A stretch of DNA of 64,000 nucleotides from an uncultured Bacteroides sp. Its GTDB lineage: Bacteria > Bacteroidota > Bacteroidia > Bacteroidales > UBA932. The notes under the pieces were generated by a model that saw only the letters and a list, made by a program, of their open reading frames with translations, was not told where the DNA came from and searched no databases. The stretch is from contig UQQM01000004.1 in assembly GCA_900543205.1 (NCBI GenBank), positions 1 through 64,000 on the forward strand, given 5' to 3'. How positions within the stretch are numbered: position 1 is the first letter of the stretch; the number at the start of each line of letters is the position of its first letter. Shown piece after piece: positions 34,725-44,481 of the stretch. Made by a program: the position numbers and the translations under genes.

Positions 34725-35012
34725 ATGAAAGAGCAATATATACCCCGTCCGGAGAAACTTTCCGGCATACGCCTGCCCGATGAGCTGGAACCGCTTGTCG
34801 AGCTGATGGCGAAGAACGTGCATGAGGTCTGGGCCGCTGGCAGGATGGCCGAAGGCTGGACCTGGGGCCCGGAACGCGACGACGAACAGAAACGTCATCC
34901 CTGCCTCGTGCCCTACGAGGAACTGCCCGAATCGGAGCGCGACTATGACAGGAACACGGCCCTGAACACCCTTAAGCTCATCCTCAGCCTCGGCTTCAAA
35001 ATCCAACGCTGA
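34725..35012 (+). CDS. Stand-alone RyR domain protein
   Basis: 95 residues, entirely one ryanodine-receptor repeat: YIPRPEKLSGIRLPDELEPL, then NVHEVWAAGRMAEGWTWG, then HPCLVPYEELPESERDYDRN and TLKLILSLGF. These match the conserved block of the domain as it occurs in animal ryanodine receptors and in many bacteria. There is no signal or membrane helix, so it is cytoplasmic. A second, more divergent RyR module ends the channel protein at the start of the same operon, which suggests both read the same ligand. It could sequester or transport the ligand, or act as a binding partner of the channel. Last gene of the operon, 19 nt from the opposing DUF2207 gene. Confidence 0.85.
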   Translation: MKEQYIPRPEKLSGIRLPDELEPLVELMAKNVHEVWAAGRMAEGWTWGPERDDEQKRHPCLVPYEELPESERDYDRNTALNTLKLILSLGFKIQR

Positions 35013-35031
35013 CCGAGCTGTCGGGGACATT

Positions 35032-36684
35032 TCAGCGGCTGCCGCCGCCGAAGCCGCCTCCGCTGAAGCCGCCACCTCCTCCGAAGGACGCCCCGCCGCC
35101 CAGACCGCGTGCGCTGCTCGCGGCGGCAGCCGCTGCCTCGGCCTTGGAATTGGTGATTGCGAGAGAGAGGATGCGTGTCTGGAAGAGCAGGTCATGCATG
35201 GTGGGGTAGTCGTAGTCCATGACCTCCCTGAAGGTCTCGGGGCTGATGTCGCGGAGCTGCTCCGCCACCTTGTCGGCTATGCCGAAAAGCGCGCCGTAGG
35301 CCAGGTAGTCCTGCCAGAGCACGGCCTCGATGGTGTCCTTTTCGCCCATCAGGGTGAAATCCTTCAGGAACATCTTCAGCCCCACCAGCTTGCGGGCGTT
35401 CTCCTGTCCGGCCGGAGTATAGCCCGACGCGCCCGTCATGCCGCTGTCGCGCAGGCGGTCACGGCCGTTGTCGAGGGCCTTTTCCGCCCATCCCGCCACT
35501 TTTTTCACGTGCTTCGACGCCCAGCGCGAGAACTCCTTGTGCTGGAGCACCTTGTCGCTCCCGCTTGCCTGCAGCATCATGCCGAAGAGTTCGTCCGCAG
35601 CACTGTCCCCGCTGTCCAGGCTGCCGCCGTTGAAGGAAAGTTCCACGCGGCCCTTCCCGTCCTTGGATACGGAAAGCGCTCCCCGGTAGACCATGCGCAG
35701 AATCAGTGCGGCGGCAAGGGTGTCGCTGCTGTATTTGTACCCGAGCCTGTCGAGAGTCCGGGCGGACGCCTCCAGGTCACCTCCGAATGGAATCTCGCGG
35801 CTCCATACCACTTCCGACGGCTTGACGCCAAGAATCTTCTTTCGTGTGGAGTGCCGGTGCCATACCCCGACTCCGACCATTGCGGTCATGCAGAGCATGA
35901 ACAGACCCAAGAGCTTGCCGAACCCGGCAGCGGCCGAACCGTCGTCGGACCCGCTTAAATCAGAGCCTTCCATGGCGGTGGCCAGTACATCGCTGAAGCT
36001 CCTGTCCTGTACGCTGGGACTGTCGAACATGCCCTTCTCGAAACGCAGCAGGACTATCACCGAGCTGTTCCTGACAAAAGGCTCCGTGCTCTCGAACACC
36101 ACCGCCCCGTCGAGGAAATCCACCCTGCCCCTGTATCCGAAACCCCAGGCGCGGGTATTGGTCGTATCCAGGCGGTGCTCAAGTGCGCGCACCGTGACCT
36201 TCACGTGCTCCGGTTCGGAGCTCAGGCCCGGCGAGACGGTCTGCAGGTGCAGCATGTCGTAGTCGCTGAGAGTCTTTACGCTGCGCGTCATGGAATAGCT
36301 TACGTCGAAGACGTGGTCGCCCAGGCTGCCTATGCCCCAGCATATCTCCGCGCCGTCGTTCTTCGTCACGACGCCGCAGCGTCCGGCTTTCTCGGAAATG
36401 CTCCGGTCCGTGTCCCATTCGCCCTCGTTGACATAGCTGCGCCCGCTCTCGTCGCTGACTTCGAGCCCGCCGATTCTGATGTCTCCGAGATTCCGGCGCA
36501 CCAGATACCACTCCGTGCCTGAGGCTGCACACACGTCCCAACGTTCGCTCACTTCGGCGGTTCCGTCAGGCAGCAGGGTCACGGTCACGTCAATGTCGCG
36601 GATTTCCGGGCTCAGCGGGTATACCGGGATGCAGGAAAGAGTGGCCGCCAGCAGTGCGGCGGCTAAGGCTGCGTATAGTTTCAT
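35032..36684 (-). CDS. DUF2207 predicted membrane protein with Gly-rich tail
   Basis: 550 residues. A signal peptide (MKLYAALAAALLAATLSCIP) is followed by an extracytoplasmic beta-rich DUF2207 domain (IDVTVTLLPDGTAEVSERWD, YLVRRNLGDIRI). A membrane helix near 258-278 (KLLGLFMLCMTAMVGVGVW) leads into a cytoplasmic helical half, ending in a tail rich in Gly, Phe and Ser (GGGASFGGGGGFSGGGFGG). Function of the family is unknown. It is nearly always next to LemA genes, as here (11 nt downstream of lemA). It converges on the RyR operon but is transcribed oppositely, so membership in that system is not implied by operon structure. Confidence 0.85.
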   Translation of the reverse strand: MKLYAALAAALLAATLSCIPVYPLSPEIRDIDVTVTLLPDGTAEVSERWDVCAASGTEWYLVRRNLGDIRIGGLEVSDESGRSYVNEGEWDTDRSISEKAGRCGVVTKNDGAEICWGIGSLGDHVFDVSYSMTRSVKTLSDYDMLHLQTVSPGLSSEPEHVKVTVRALEHRLDTTNTRAWGFGYRGRVDFLDGAVVFESTEPFVRNSSVIVLLRFEKGMFDSPSVQDRSFSDVLATAMEGSDLSGSDDGSAAAGFGKLLGLFMLCMTAMVGVGVWHRHSTRKKILGVKPSEVVWSREIPFGGDLEASARTLDRLGYKYSSDTLAAALILRMVYRGALSVSKDGKGRVELSFNGGSLDSGDSAADELFGMMLQASGSDKVLQHKEFSRWASKHVKKVAGWAEKALDNGRDRLRDSGMTGASGYTPAGQENARKLVGLKMFLKDFTLMGEKDTIEAVLWQDYLAYGALFGIADKVAEQLRDISPETFREVMDYDYPTMHDLLFQTRILSLAITNSKAEAAAAAASSARGLGGGASFGGGGGFSGGGFGGGSR

Positions 36685-36695
36685 AAGCTGTCGGC

Positions 36696-37247
36696 TCAGA
36701 ACTTCACCGGCGGCATTTCCGTCTTGCCCTCGGGCTCCTTGAGGTATTCCCTGACGGAGAACTTCAGCATTCCGGCCACGATGGAATCGGGGAACTGCCT
36801 CACGATGCGGTTGTACGCGGTGACTGCGTCGTTGAATACCATGCGGCTCACGCGCACGTTGTTCTCGTACTGGTTTATGCTTTCCATGGTCCGGGCGTAG
36901 GTCTCGTCGGCCTTGAGCTGGGGATACTGCTCCGCGACGAGGTTGATGCGCGAGATGGCGCCTCCGATGAGCTCCTCCTGGGCGGAAGCCTCCTCGGCGC
37001 TGCTGCGTCCGTCAATCTGCCGGCGCTGTGCAATCACCTCCTTGAGGGTCTTGTACTCGTGCTCGTTGTAGGAGCGCGTAAGCTCCACGAGGGCGCTGAC
37101 CGCATCCCAGCGGCTGTTCTGCTGCACGCCTATCTGGCTCATGGAATTGCTGCAGAGTTCGTCCTTGCCCACCAGCTTGCGCTGGACGGCGATGAACCAT
37201 ATCACCAGGACGGCGGCTATGGCTACGATTACGATAATTGCGGTCAT
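36696..37247 (-). CDS. lemA: LemA family protein
   Basis: 183 residues. One N-terminal membrane helix (AIIVIVAIAAVLVIWFIA) leads into the conserved helical bundle with WDAVSALVELTRSYNEHEYKT, INLVAEQYPQLKADETYA and ENNVRVSRMVFNDAVTAYN. LemA proteins are small membrane-anchored helical proteins of unclear function, often paired with DUF2207 proteins; the pair may work at the cytoplasmic membrane surface. A TATATTTG box lies 31 nt upstream. Confidence 0.93.
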   Translation of the reverse strand: MTAIIVIVAIAAVLVIWFIAVQRKLVGKDELCSNSMSQIGVQQNSRWDAVSALVELTRSYNEHEYKTLKEVIAQRRQIDGRSSAEEASAQEELIGGAISRINLVAEQYPQLKADETYARTMESINQYENNVRVSRMVFNDAVTAYNRIVRQFPDSIVAGMLKFSVREYLKEPEGKTEMPPVKF

Positions 37248-37278
37248 AGATGTCAGTTTGTGTTTCAGAGTAATGTTG

Positions 37279-37286
37279 CAAATATA
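37279..37286 (-). promoter_or_regulatory. -7 box of the lemA-DUF2207 operon
   Basis: TATATTTG on the minus strand, a perfect TAnnTTTG, 31 nt before the lemA ATG. The remaining bases to 37454 hold no convincing gene, only a weak CCGCT/AGCGG hairpin. Confidence 0.5.
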
Positions 37287-37454
37287 TCAATTTATCCGCT
37301 TATTGAGCGGTTTCCCGTCAATCCTGCCCGGAATATCATTGCTTTTGGAACCATGCAGGATTTCCAGCGCCTGCGGCAGTTCGGTGCCGATATTCCCGGA
37401 ATTCGCCACGTGAAGCTGGTGTGGATTCAACATCGGGTGCAATATCCCAAATAC

Positions 37455-37482
37455 AAAAAAGGAAGCCCCTGTCGGGGCCTCC
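37455..37482 (-). terminator. Terminator of pckA
   Basis: On the minus strand 22 nt after the pckA stop, GGAGGCCCC pairs with GGGGCTTCC around GACA (one G-T pair), followed by TTTTTT (37460-37455). Confidence 0.85.
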
Positions 37483-37504
37483 CTCAGATATGCTTTCCTT
37501 CAGA

Positions 37505-39109
<1,605 letters not shown>

Positions 39110-39246
39110 AATTAAGATTATGAATTTAGAGTATGTTAAACTTATATCAATTCCTCTTAAATCGTGCGAAAATACTAATAATTTATTTCTTTTCCAAAGA
39201 ACCGGACCATGTTCCTGCCAACTCCATGCCATGTCGTGAAAATTCC

Positions 39247-39254
39247 TAAATTTG
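39247..39254 (+). promoter_or_regulatory. -7 box of recQ, leaderless spacing
   Basis: TAAATTTG, a perfect TAnnTTTG, ends 7 nt before the recQ ATG at 39262. Confidence 0.5.
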
Positions 39255-39261
39255 CGGAGCT

Positions 39262-41148
39262 ATGACCGCACTTGAGACTCTGAAGAAATATTGGGGCTAC
39301 GGCTCTTTCCGCCCGATGCAGGAGGAAATCGTTAACGCCGCGCTGGAAGGGCGCGACGTATTGGCGATACTGCCCACCGGAGGAGGCAAGTCGGTCTGCT
39401 TCCAGGTGCCCGCGATGATGCGCGGGGGGCTGGCGCTCGTGATAACGCCCCTGATCGCCCTGATGAAGGACCAGGTGCAGAACCTGGAGGCCAGGGGCAT
39501 CCGCGCCATCGCCGTACATGCGGGAATGAACCGCAGGGAGGTGGACACGGCGCTCAACAACGCGGCCTACGGGGGCTTCAAGTTCCTCTACGTCTCTCCC
39601 GAAAGGCTCTCGACCTTCCTTTTCCGCTCCTATCTGGACGTGCTGGGCATCAGCATGATAGTGGTGGACGAGGCGCACTGCATCTCCCAGTGGGGCTATG
39701 ACTTCCGCCCCGACTACCTCGAGATAGGCAGGCTCCGGGAGCGTCTGGACGTCCCCGTGATCGCCCTTACGGCGACCGCGACCCCGAAGGTGGCGGCGGA
39801 CATAATGGAGAAGCTCGCCGCGCCCCCGCGTCCGGAGGGGAAACCCCGGGATTTCGTCATGCTGCGGAGCGGATTCGAGCGGCCGAACCTGTCGTATGTC
39901 GTGCGCTGCTGCGAGGACAAGGGCGGCCAGCTGCTGAACATCTGCAGGGGAGTCCCCGGGACGGGGATAGTCTATATGCGCAACCGCCGCAAGTGCGAGG
40001 AGACGGCCGCGATGCTCGAAGCCTCGGGCGTCAGCGCCTCGTTCTACCACGCCGGCCTCGACACGCTCACCCGCGAGAAGCGCCAGGACGCCTGGAAACG
40101 CGGGGAGATACGCGTGATGGTGTGCACTAACGCCTTCGGCATGGGCATAGACAAGCCCGACGTTCGCTTCGTGGTGCACCTCGCCCCGCCCGACAGTCCG
40201 GAGGCGTATTTCCAGGAGGCCGGCAGGGCGGGCCGCGACGGGAAGCGCTCCTACGCCGTCCTGCTATGGAACAGGCTCGACATCCAGCGTATGCACCAGA
40301 TGCTCAGCCTCTCCTTTCCGCCGCCGGAATACATCGAGGACATCTATCAGAAACTGCACATATTCAAGCAGATAATCTACAATGCCGGCGAGGGCGCCCA
40401 GCTCCGCTTCGACCTTGCCGAATTCTCTTCGCACTTCTCGCTCAACCCTGCGCAGGCCCGCAGCGCGCTGCGCTATCTTGAAATATCCGGACACATAAGC
40501 TGGGCGGAGGATGTCGTCATCGACACGCGGGTCAGAATACTCGCCGACAGGAGCGAACTCTACGACATCGAGCTCCCGGATCCGCGCATGCCGGCGGTGC
40601 TGGAGTTCCTGATGCGCAGGTATCCAGGCATATTCAGCTTCACCGTGCCAGTCGATGAGGCGGCGCTCGCAGCTGCGGCGGGCACCGACATCCCCGGACT
40701 CAGGCGGCTGCTGTACTCGCTGTCGCTGGAGCATGTCATAAAATACATACCGTCCGACCGCACGGACGTGATAGAGCTGCACCACGGCCGGCTGATGCCG
40801 GGCAACCTCGACCTCCAGATGCCGAAATACGAGTTCCTCAAGCGGACCGCTGCCGAGCGCAGCGGCGCGATGGAGGAATACGTCTCCGAAGACGTGCTCT
40901 GCCGTTCGCGCTGGCTGCTCAGGTATTTCGGGCAGGAGAATTCCGATGACTGCGGAACCTGTGACGTCTGCCGGGCGGGTGCCCCGGCACGCCGCAAGCT
41001 GGCGGAATTCGCGGCTTCGCATCCCGGATTCACATTGGACGACCTGAAGGCCTTCTGCGGCGATCCGGCGAACGCCCTGCCGCGCAACGCCCTCGAAATC
41101 TACCGTAACATGCTGGACAACGGCGAAATCGCCGCATATTCGGAATGA
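39262..41148 (+). CDS. recQ: RecQ family ATP-dependent DNA helicase
   Basis: 628 residues. SF2 motifs: [72 protein letters not shown], and motif V/VI region [20 protein letters not shown] with [10 protein letters not shown]. The RQC zinc site is [18 protein letters not shown] followed by CDVC. A winged-helix-like region lies between. The C-terminus ([16 protein letters not shown]) is short and I see no canonical HRDC domain. Unwinds recombination intermediates. Monocistronic. Confidence 0.93.
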   Translation: MTALETLKKYWGYGSFRPMQEEIVNAALEGRDVLAILPTGGGKSVCFQVPAMMRGGLALVITPLIALMKDQVQNLEARGIRAIAVHAGMNRREVDTALNNAAYGGFKFLYVSPERLSTFLFRSYLDVLGISMIVVDEAHCISQWGYDFRPDYLEIGRLRERLDVPVIALTATATPKVAADIMEKLAAPPRPEGKPRDFVMLRSGFERPNLSYVVRCCEDKGGQLLNICRGVPGTGIVYMRNRRKCEETAAMLEASGVSASFYHAGLDTLTREKRQDAWKRGEIRVMVCTNAFGMGIDKPDVRFVVHLAPPDSPEAYFQEAGRAGRDGKRSYAVLLWNRLDIQRMHQMLSLSFPPPEYIEDIYQKLHIFKQIIYNAGEGAQLRFDLAEFSSHFSLNPAQARSALRYLEISGHISWAEDVVIDTRVRILADRSELYDIELPDPRMPAVLEFLMRRYPGIFSFTVPVDEAALAAAAGTDIPGLRRLLYSLSLEHVIKYIPSDRTDVIELHHGRLMPGNLDLQMPKYEFLKRTAAERSGAMEEYVSEDVLCRSRWLLRYFGQENSDDCGTCDVCRAGAPARRKLAEFAASHPGFTLDDLKAFCGDPANALPRNALEIYRNMLDNGEIAAYSE

Positions 41149-41200
41149 CCGCTCGGCGCGCCGTCCGCGCCTTGCCGTGCCGGGGCGGCCGTTGACGGCT

Positions 41201-41605
41201 TCAGACAAGCTTCAGCCGCGCCAGTTCGTTTCCGAGACTGTGGATGCCGTCCTCTATTCTTTTGAGCTGCGAGTCGGAGATATAAGTTCCTCCGGCCTTG
41301 TACTGCCTCATCAGCGATTCGTTGATGCCGAGCCTCCGGGCGAGGGCGCTGGCGTTCAACACATCGTAATATTCCAGCAGCGATGAGAGGTCGAAGCTGA
41401 ACTGCGGCTCTCCGTCCAACATTTCCGGGCCGCTGATTCCGGCTTCCCTGCAGGCTTCGGCCGTCTCTTCCATCGAGCGGAAGAAGTCGTCCTTCGCCTC
41501 GTTCACGGTTGCTCCGGTGCCGATGATCACCGCTCCCTCGCCTTCGTTGTTATAGGCGATGTAGCTGCCATCGGTCTGTTTCTCTATAGTTACTTTGAAT
41601 GTCAT
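41201..41605 (-). CDS. hicB: HicB family antitoxin
   Basis: 134 residues. The N-terminal partial RNase-H-like fold (TFKVTIEKQTDGSYIAYNNE, then VIIGTGATVNEAKDDFFRSM) is the toxin-binding half. The C-terminal helix-turn-helix (NASALARRLGINESLMRQYK) binds the operator and autoregulates. It lies 12 nt downstream of hicA, the order toxin then antitoxin being usual for hicAB. Confidence 0.9.
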   Translation of the reverse strand: MTFKVTIEKQTDGSYIAYNNEGEGAVIIGTGATVNEAKDDFFRSMEETAEACREAGISGPEMLDGEPQFSFDLSSLLEYYDVLNASALARRLGINESLMRQYKAGGTYISDSQLKRIEDGIHSLGNELARLKLV

Positions 41606-41617
41606 GCCTTCCTCGAT

Positions 41618-41800
41618 TTAGAATCCGATTAATTTCTTCAACCTGTTCATGATTCCCGGTCTGACCTCCGGGGACCAGTGCCGCTCAATTAAAATAATCT
41701 TTCCGGTGGCTCTGTTCAGATAGATGTCGTGCCGGCTGCCGTGTTTTAGAAGTTCAAAGCCGTGTTCGACGGCTTTTCTGCGCAGTTCGTTCCAGTTCAT
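41618..41800 (-). CDS. hicA: HicA family mRNA interferase toxin
   Basis: 60 residues, a double-stranded RNA-binding-like fold typical of HicA: MNWNELRRKAVEHGFELLKH, with catalytic-type His in GSRHDIYLN. HicA cleaves mRNAs until bound by HicB. A short inverted repeat upstream is a likely autoregulatory operator. Confidence 0.9.
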   Translation of the reverse strand: MNWNELRRKAVEHGFELLKHGSRHDIYLNRATGKIILIERHWSPEVRPGIMNRLKKLIGF

Positions 41801-41811
41801 CGGTCGTTTAA

Positions 41812-41824
41812 GTTCAAGTTGAAC
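41812..41824. promoter_or_regulatory. Inverted repeat, likely HicB operator
   Basis: GTTCAA-G-TTGAAC, a perfect 6-bp inverted repeat around one base, centred 18 nt before the hicA ATG. It is placed where an autorepressor would bind. Confidence 0.4.
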
Positions 41825-41876
41825 GCAATATATAGCGAAAATGTTATATATGCAAATTTTTATACAAAATATTGAC

Positions 41877-41925
41877 CTGCGGCCCTTCCCGGGCCTGGAG
41901 CGTGTCCAGGAGGGAAGGGCCGCAG
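41877..41925 (-). repeat. Large hairpin after the sugar permease gene
   Basis: CTGCGGCCCTTCCC (41877-41890) pairs perfectly with GGGAAGGGCCGCAG (41912-41925), and an inner CCTGG/CCAGG stem sits in the loop. It starts 20 nt after the permease stop. On the minus strand the sequence after the hairpin is only loosely T-rich (GTCAATATTTTG), so it may be a terminator with a poor U-tract or a 3'-end stabiliser. Confidence 0.5.
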
Positions 41926-41945
41926 AAAAAAGGCTTCCGGGCGGT

Positions 41946-42950
41946 CTAGTTGCCCGATATGATGATGCAGGCGAGGCCTCCGACGAAGAAGGCGAACATC
42001 AGCGCCAGCAGTCCGTAGGTGGACTTGCCCGCTCCCTTGAACTCCTTCCAGATGAAGACTCCCCAGATTGCGGCGACCATCGGGGCTCCCTGACCGAGGG
42101 CGTAGGATATCGCGGCTCCGGCCTTTCCCGAGGCTATGTAGCTGAAAGCCGTTCCGAGACACCAGATTGCGCCTCCCAGCATGCCGACCAGATGGGTCTT
42201 CGCCGAACCCTTGAAATACTCGGAATAGCTGACAGGTTCTCCGACGAAGGGCCTCTTCATGACGAGAGTGTTGAACAGGAAGTTGCTGGCCAGCACGCCT
42301 ATGGAGAAGATGACTATGGCCGTGTAGGGCGTCACCTTGCCGGGCGCGGGCGCGGCGAAGTTGTCCAGGTCCATCGCTGCGGCCACGAACCTGTAGAAGA
42401 AAGCCATGAGGATTCCGGCGGCCACGGCCAGGAGTATGCCTTTCCTGGCGTTGGAGTTCTCACCGCTCCTGCCGACCTTGGAAGACGCGATGCCGTTGCA
42501 CACCACCGCGACCACTATCAGCGCGACTCCGAGGAAGAGCCAGAGCGGGTCTCCCTTCGGGGCGCCTATGTAGTTGACCACGGTTCCGAGCACCAGCGAG
42601 AGCCCGACTCCGAGCGGGAACGCGACGGCCAGGCCGGCGATCGAGGTGGAGGCCGAGAGCAGTATGTTGGAAGCGTTGAAGATCACGCCGCCCAGCAGAA
42701 TGCTGCCGACGTTCTTGAGGTCGGCCTGGGCGATGTCCTCGGTGAAATGCCTGCCCTCGCTGCCGAAACTTCCCATCGTGAAGGCTATCAGCAGGGCGAA
42801 TGCCAGCATTCCTATCACATAGTCCCAGTAGAAAAGCTCATATCTCCAGGACTTGGACGCGAGTTTCTGGGTGTTGCCCCATGAACCCCAGCAGAGCATC
42901 GTGACGAAGCAGAATATCACCGCCAGGGCGTAACTGTTGACTATGAACAT
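41946..42950 (-). CDS. GRP-type (glucose/ribose porter) sugar permease, DMT superfamily
   Basis: 334 residues with ten predicted membrane helices (from CFVTMLCWGSWGNTQKLA to FFVGGLACIIISGN) and the internal repeat of the drug/metabolite transporter superfamily. GSWGNTQKL and SYALGQGAPMVAAIWGVFIW are typical of the GRP/RbsU-like group. Next to ribokinase and an ADP-ribosylglycohydrolase in a SusCD locus, the most likely cargo is ribose or a related pentose across the inner membrane. Last gene of the operon, 7 nt after its neighbour. Confidence 0.75.
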   Translation of the reverse strand: MFIVNSYALAVIFCFVTMLCWGSWGNTQKLASKSWRYELFYWDYVIGMLAFALLIAFTMGSFGSEGRHFTEDIAQADLKNVGSILLGGVIFNASNILLSASTSIAGLAVAFPLGVGLSLVLGTVVNYIGAPKGDPLWLFLGVALIVVAVVCNGIASSKVGRSGENSNARKGILLAVAAGILMAFFYRFVAAAMDLDNFAAPAPGKVTPYTAIVIFSIGVLASNFLFNTLVMKRPFVGEPVSYSEYFKGSAKTHLVGMLGGAIWCLGTAFSYIASGKAGAAISYALGQGAPMVAAIWGVFIWKEFKGAGKSTYGLLALMFAFFVGGLACIIISGN

Positions 42951-42957
42951 GGCGATT

Positions 42958-44481
42958 CTATTTCTTGTCGGTGTAAACTATGTAGGACGTGAGCTCTATG
43001 CTCTTGTCCGCGCGGGGGTTGAGCCATCTGAACGAGAGGCTGTGGTCTCCGTCGGGCAGATTGTACTTGTAGTAGAGCTCCTGCTTGCGGGAGTTCTCGT
43101 CCATCGGAAGGACGACGGTCTCCGAAAGCTGTCCGTCGAGCCACACTTCCACCTGCGCGGTGTATCCGGGATCCCTGCGGCTGTCTCCGAAAGAATAGCG
43201 TACCACGACTCCCTTGCCGTCGAAGGCGATTTCGTCAATCTCCCTGATGTCCTTCCCGAGGTTCACGGGCTTTTTGGGCCAGTGTCCTGCGAATGACTCC
43301 TCGAACCTTACCGCCTCGGGGGTCTGGCACCTGATGGTGACGGCGTCGTCGCTGACGCTTCCTCCGTAGCGCTCTATCACTTCAAGCGCCTGGTCGAAGG
43401 ACATACGGTATACCTTGTTCAGCGAGATGTCGGTGTATGCGAAATCGAGGTCCTCCACTTCGCGCAGGTTGGCCATGTACTTCTCGGGAATGTTGCTGTA
43501 GCCCAGCATGGTGGCGAGGATTCCTCCGGCGGAGGCGGGATTGCAGTCGGAGTCATATCCGCATCTGGTGGAGATGTCGATGGTCTTCGTGAAGTCGCCC
43601 TCTCCATAGAGCAGTCCTATCAGTATGTATGCGCTGTTGATGGTCGCGTCTATGTTGAAATGCTGGTACACTCCGTCGGGGCAGCCTATGTCGAACGACC
43701 AGTTCTTCTGGCAGAGCGCCCAGCAGATCTCCCAGTTGTCGGGATACATCTCGTGCCAGCGTATCACGTCGCTCATGCACTTGTAGTACTTGCTCTGCTC
43801 GGGGATGCACTTCAGCGCCTCGCGGACGATGAAGTTGATGTCGTTGCTGACGAAGGCGAGGGCGTACATGGCGGCCACATACACGCCTCCGTACCAGCCG
43901 TCGCCGTAGTTCATCATGTGGCCGATGTCATCGCTGAAATGGCTTGCGGCATTGGGCATTCCGGGCGACATGATGCCTGCGTAGTCGGCTTCGATCTGGA
44001 AATCTATGTCATCGGCGTGGGGATTGTTCTCCCAGTGGCCGACCTCGGCTCCTGTCATTCCCTGCCTGATGTTGTAGCGCGCCTGCTGGTTGGCGTGCCA
44101 GAGCATGTATCCGGCCTCGGAGAACGCTTTCTCGAACGAGCTTACCGGGGCGTCCAGACCTTCCTTTTCGAACACGTCCACGAAGGTCAGGTCCATGTAG
44201 ACGTCGTCATACAGGCCGGGGGAGTTGTCGAAGTACCATTTGATGTAGCCGTCCGGCCATTCTATCGCGATGTTGTCGTTGATCATGGTTCCGGAATACC
44301 GGAATTCAGTGGGGCCTCCGTAGGTGCAGCCTATGGTCTGTCCGGCCCAGGCGCCCTTGATCTTGTCCATCAGGACTTCCTTGCTCATTGTCACTTCGGC
44401 CGGGACGCCGCTCTTTCCGGAGCATCCTGCGGAAATGCCGATCGCGCCCAGGGCGCAAAGTATCATCAAAGTTCTTTTCAT
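42958..44481 (-). CDS. ADP-ribosylglycohydrolase family lipoprotein
   Basis: 507 residues. Signal peptide and lipobox GISAGC make it an exported lipoprotein. The ADP-ribosylglycohydrolase fold shows both metal-binding Asp sites: YDDVYMDLTFVDVF near 92 and GYDSDCNPASAGG near 310. An extra C-terminal beta domain (about 390-507, VEVWLDGQLSETVVLPMDEN) may bind carbohydrate. The family removes ADP-ribose or cleaves N-glycosidic bonds. In this locus it probably frees ribose from nucleoside-like compounds in the periplasm. Its start overlaps the ribokinase stop by 4 nt. Confidence 0.87.
   Translation of the reverse strand: MKRTLMILCALGAIGISAGCSGKSGVPAEVTMSKEVLMDKIKGAWAGQTIGCTYGGPTEFRYSGTMINDNIAIEWPDGYIKWYFDNSPGLYDDVYMDLTFVDVFEKEGLDAPVSSFEKAFSEAGYMLWHANQQARYNIRQGMTGAEVGHWENNPHADDIDFQIEADYAGIMSPGMPNAASHFSDDIGHMMNYGDGWYGGVYVAAMYALAFVSNDINFIVREALKCIPEQSKYYKCMSDVIRWHEMYPDNWEICWALCQKNWSFDIGCPDGVYQHFNIDATINSAYILIGLLYGEGDFTKTIDISTRCGYDSDCNPASAGGILATMLGYSNIPEKYMANLREVEDLDFAYTDISLNKVYRMSFDQALEVIERYGGSVSDDAVTIRCQTPEAVRFEESFAGHWPKKPVNLGKDIREIDEIAFDGKGVVVRYSFGDSRRDPGYTAQVEVWLDGQLSETVVLPMDENSRKQELYYKYNLPDGDHSLSFRWLNPRADKSIELTSYIVYTDKK

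Noticed and set aside
41201..41800. HicAB as a component of the TIR/RyR system.
   Set aside because: It has its own operator, is separated by six unrelated genes, and hicAB pairs occur alone throughout bacteria.
42958..44481. The ADP-ribosylglycohydrolase as a partner of the TIR protein, because TIR enzymes release ADP-ribose.
   Set aside because: It is an exported lipoprotein inside a SusCD-ribokinase operon 8 kb away, with a clear nutrient-scavenging context and the opposite orientation. No link beyond chemistry.
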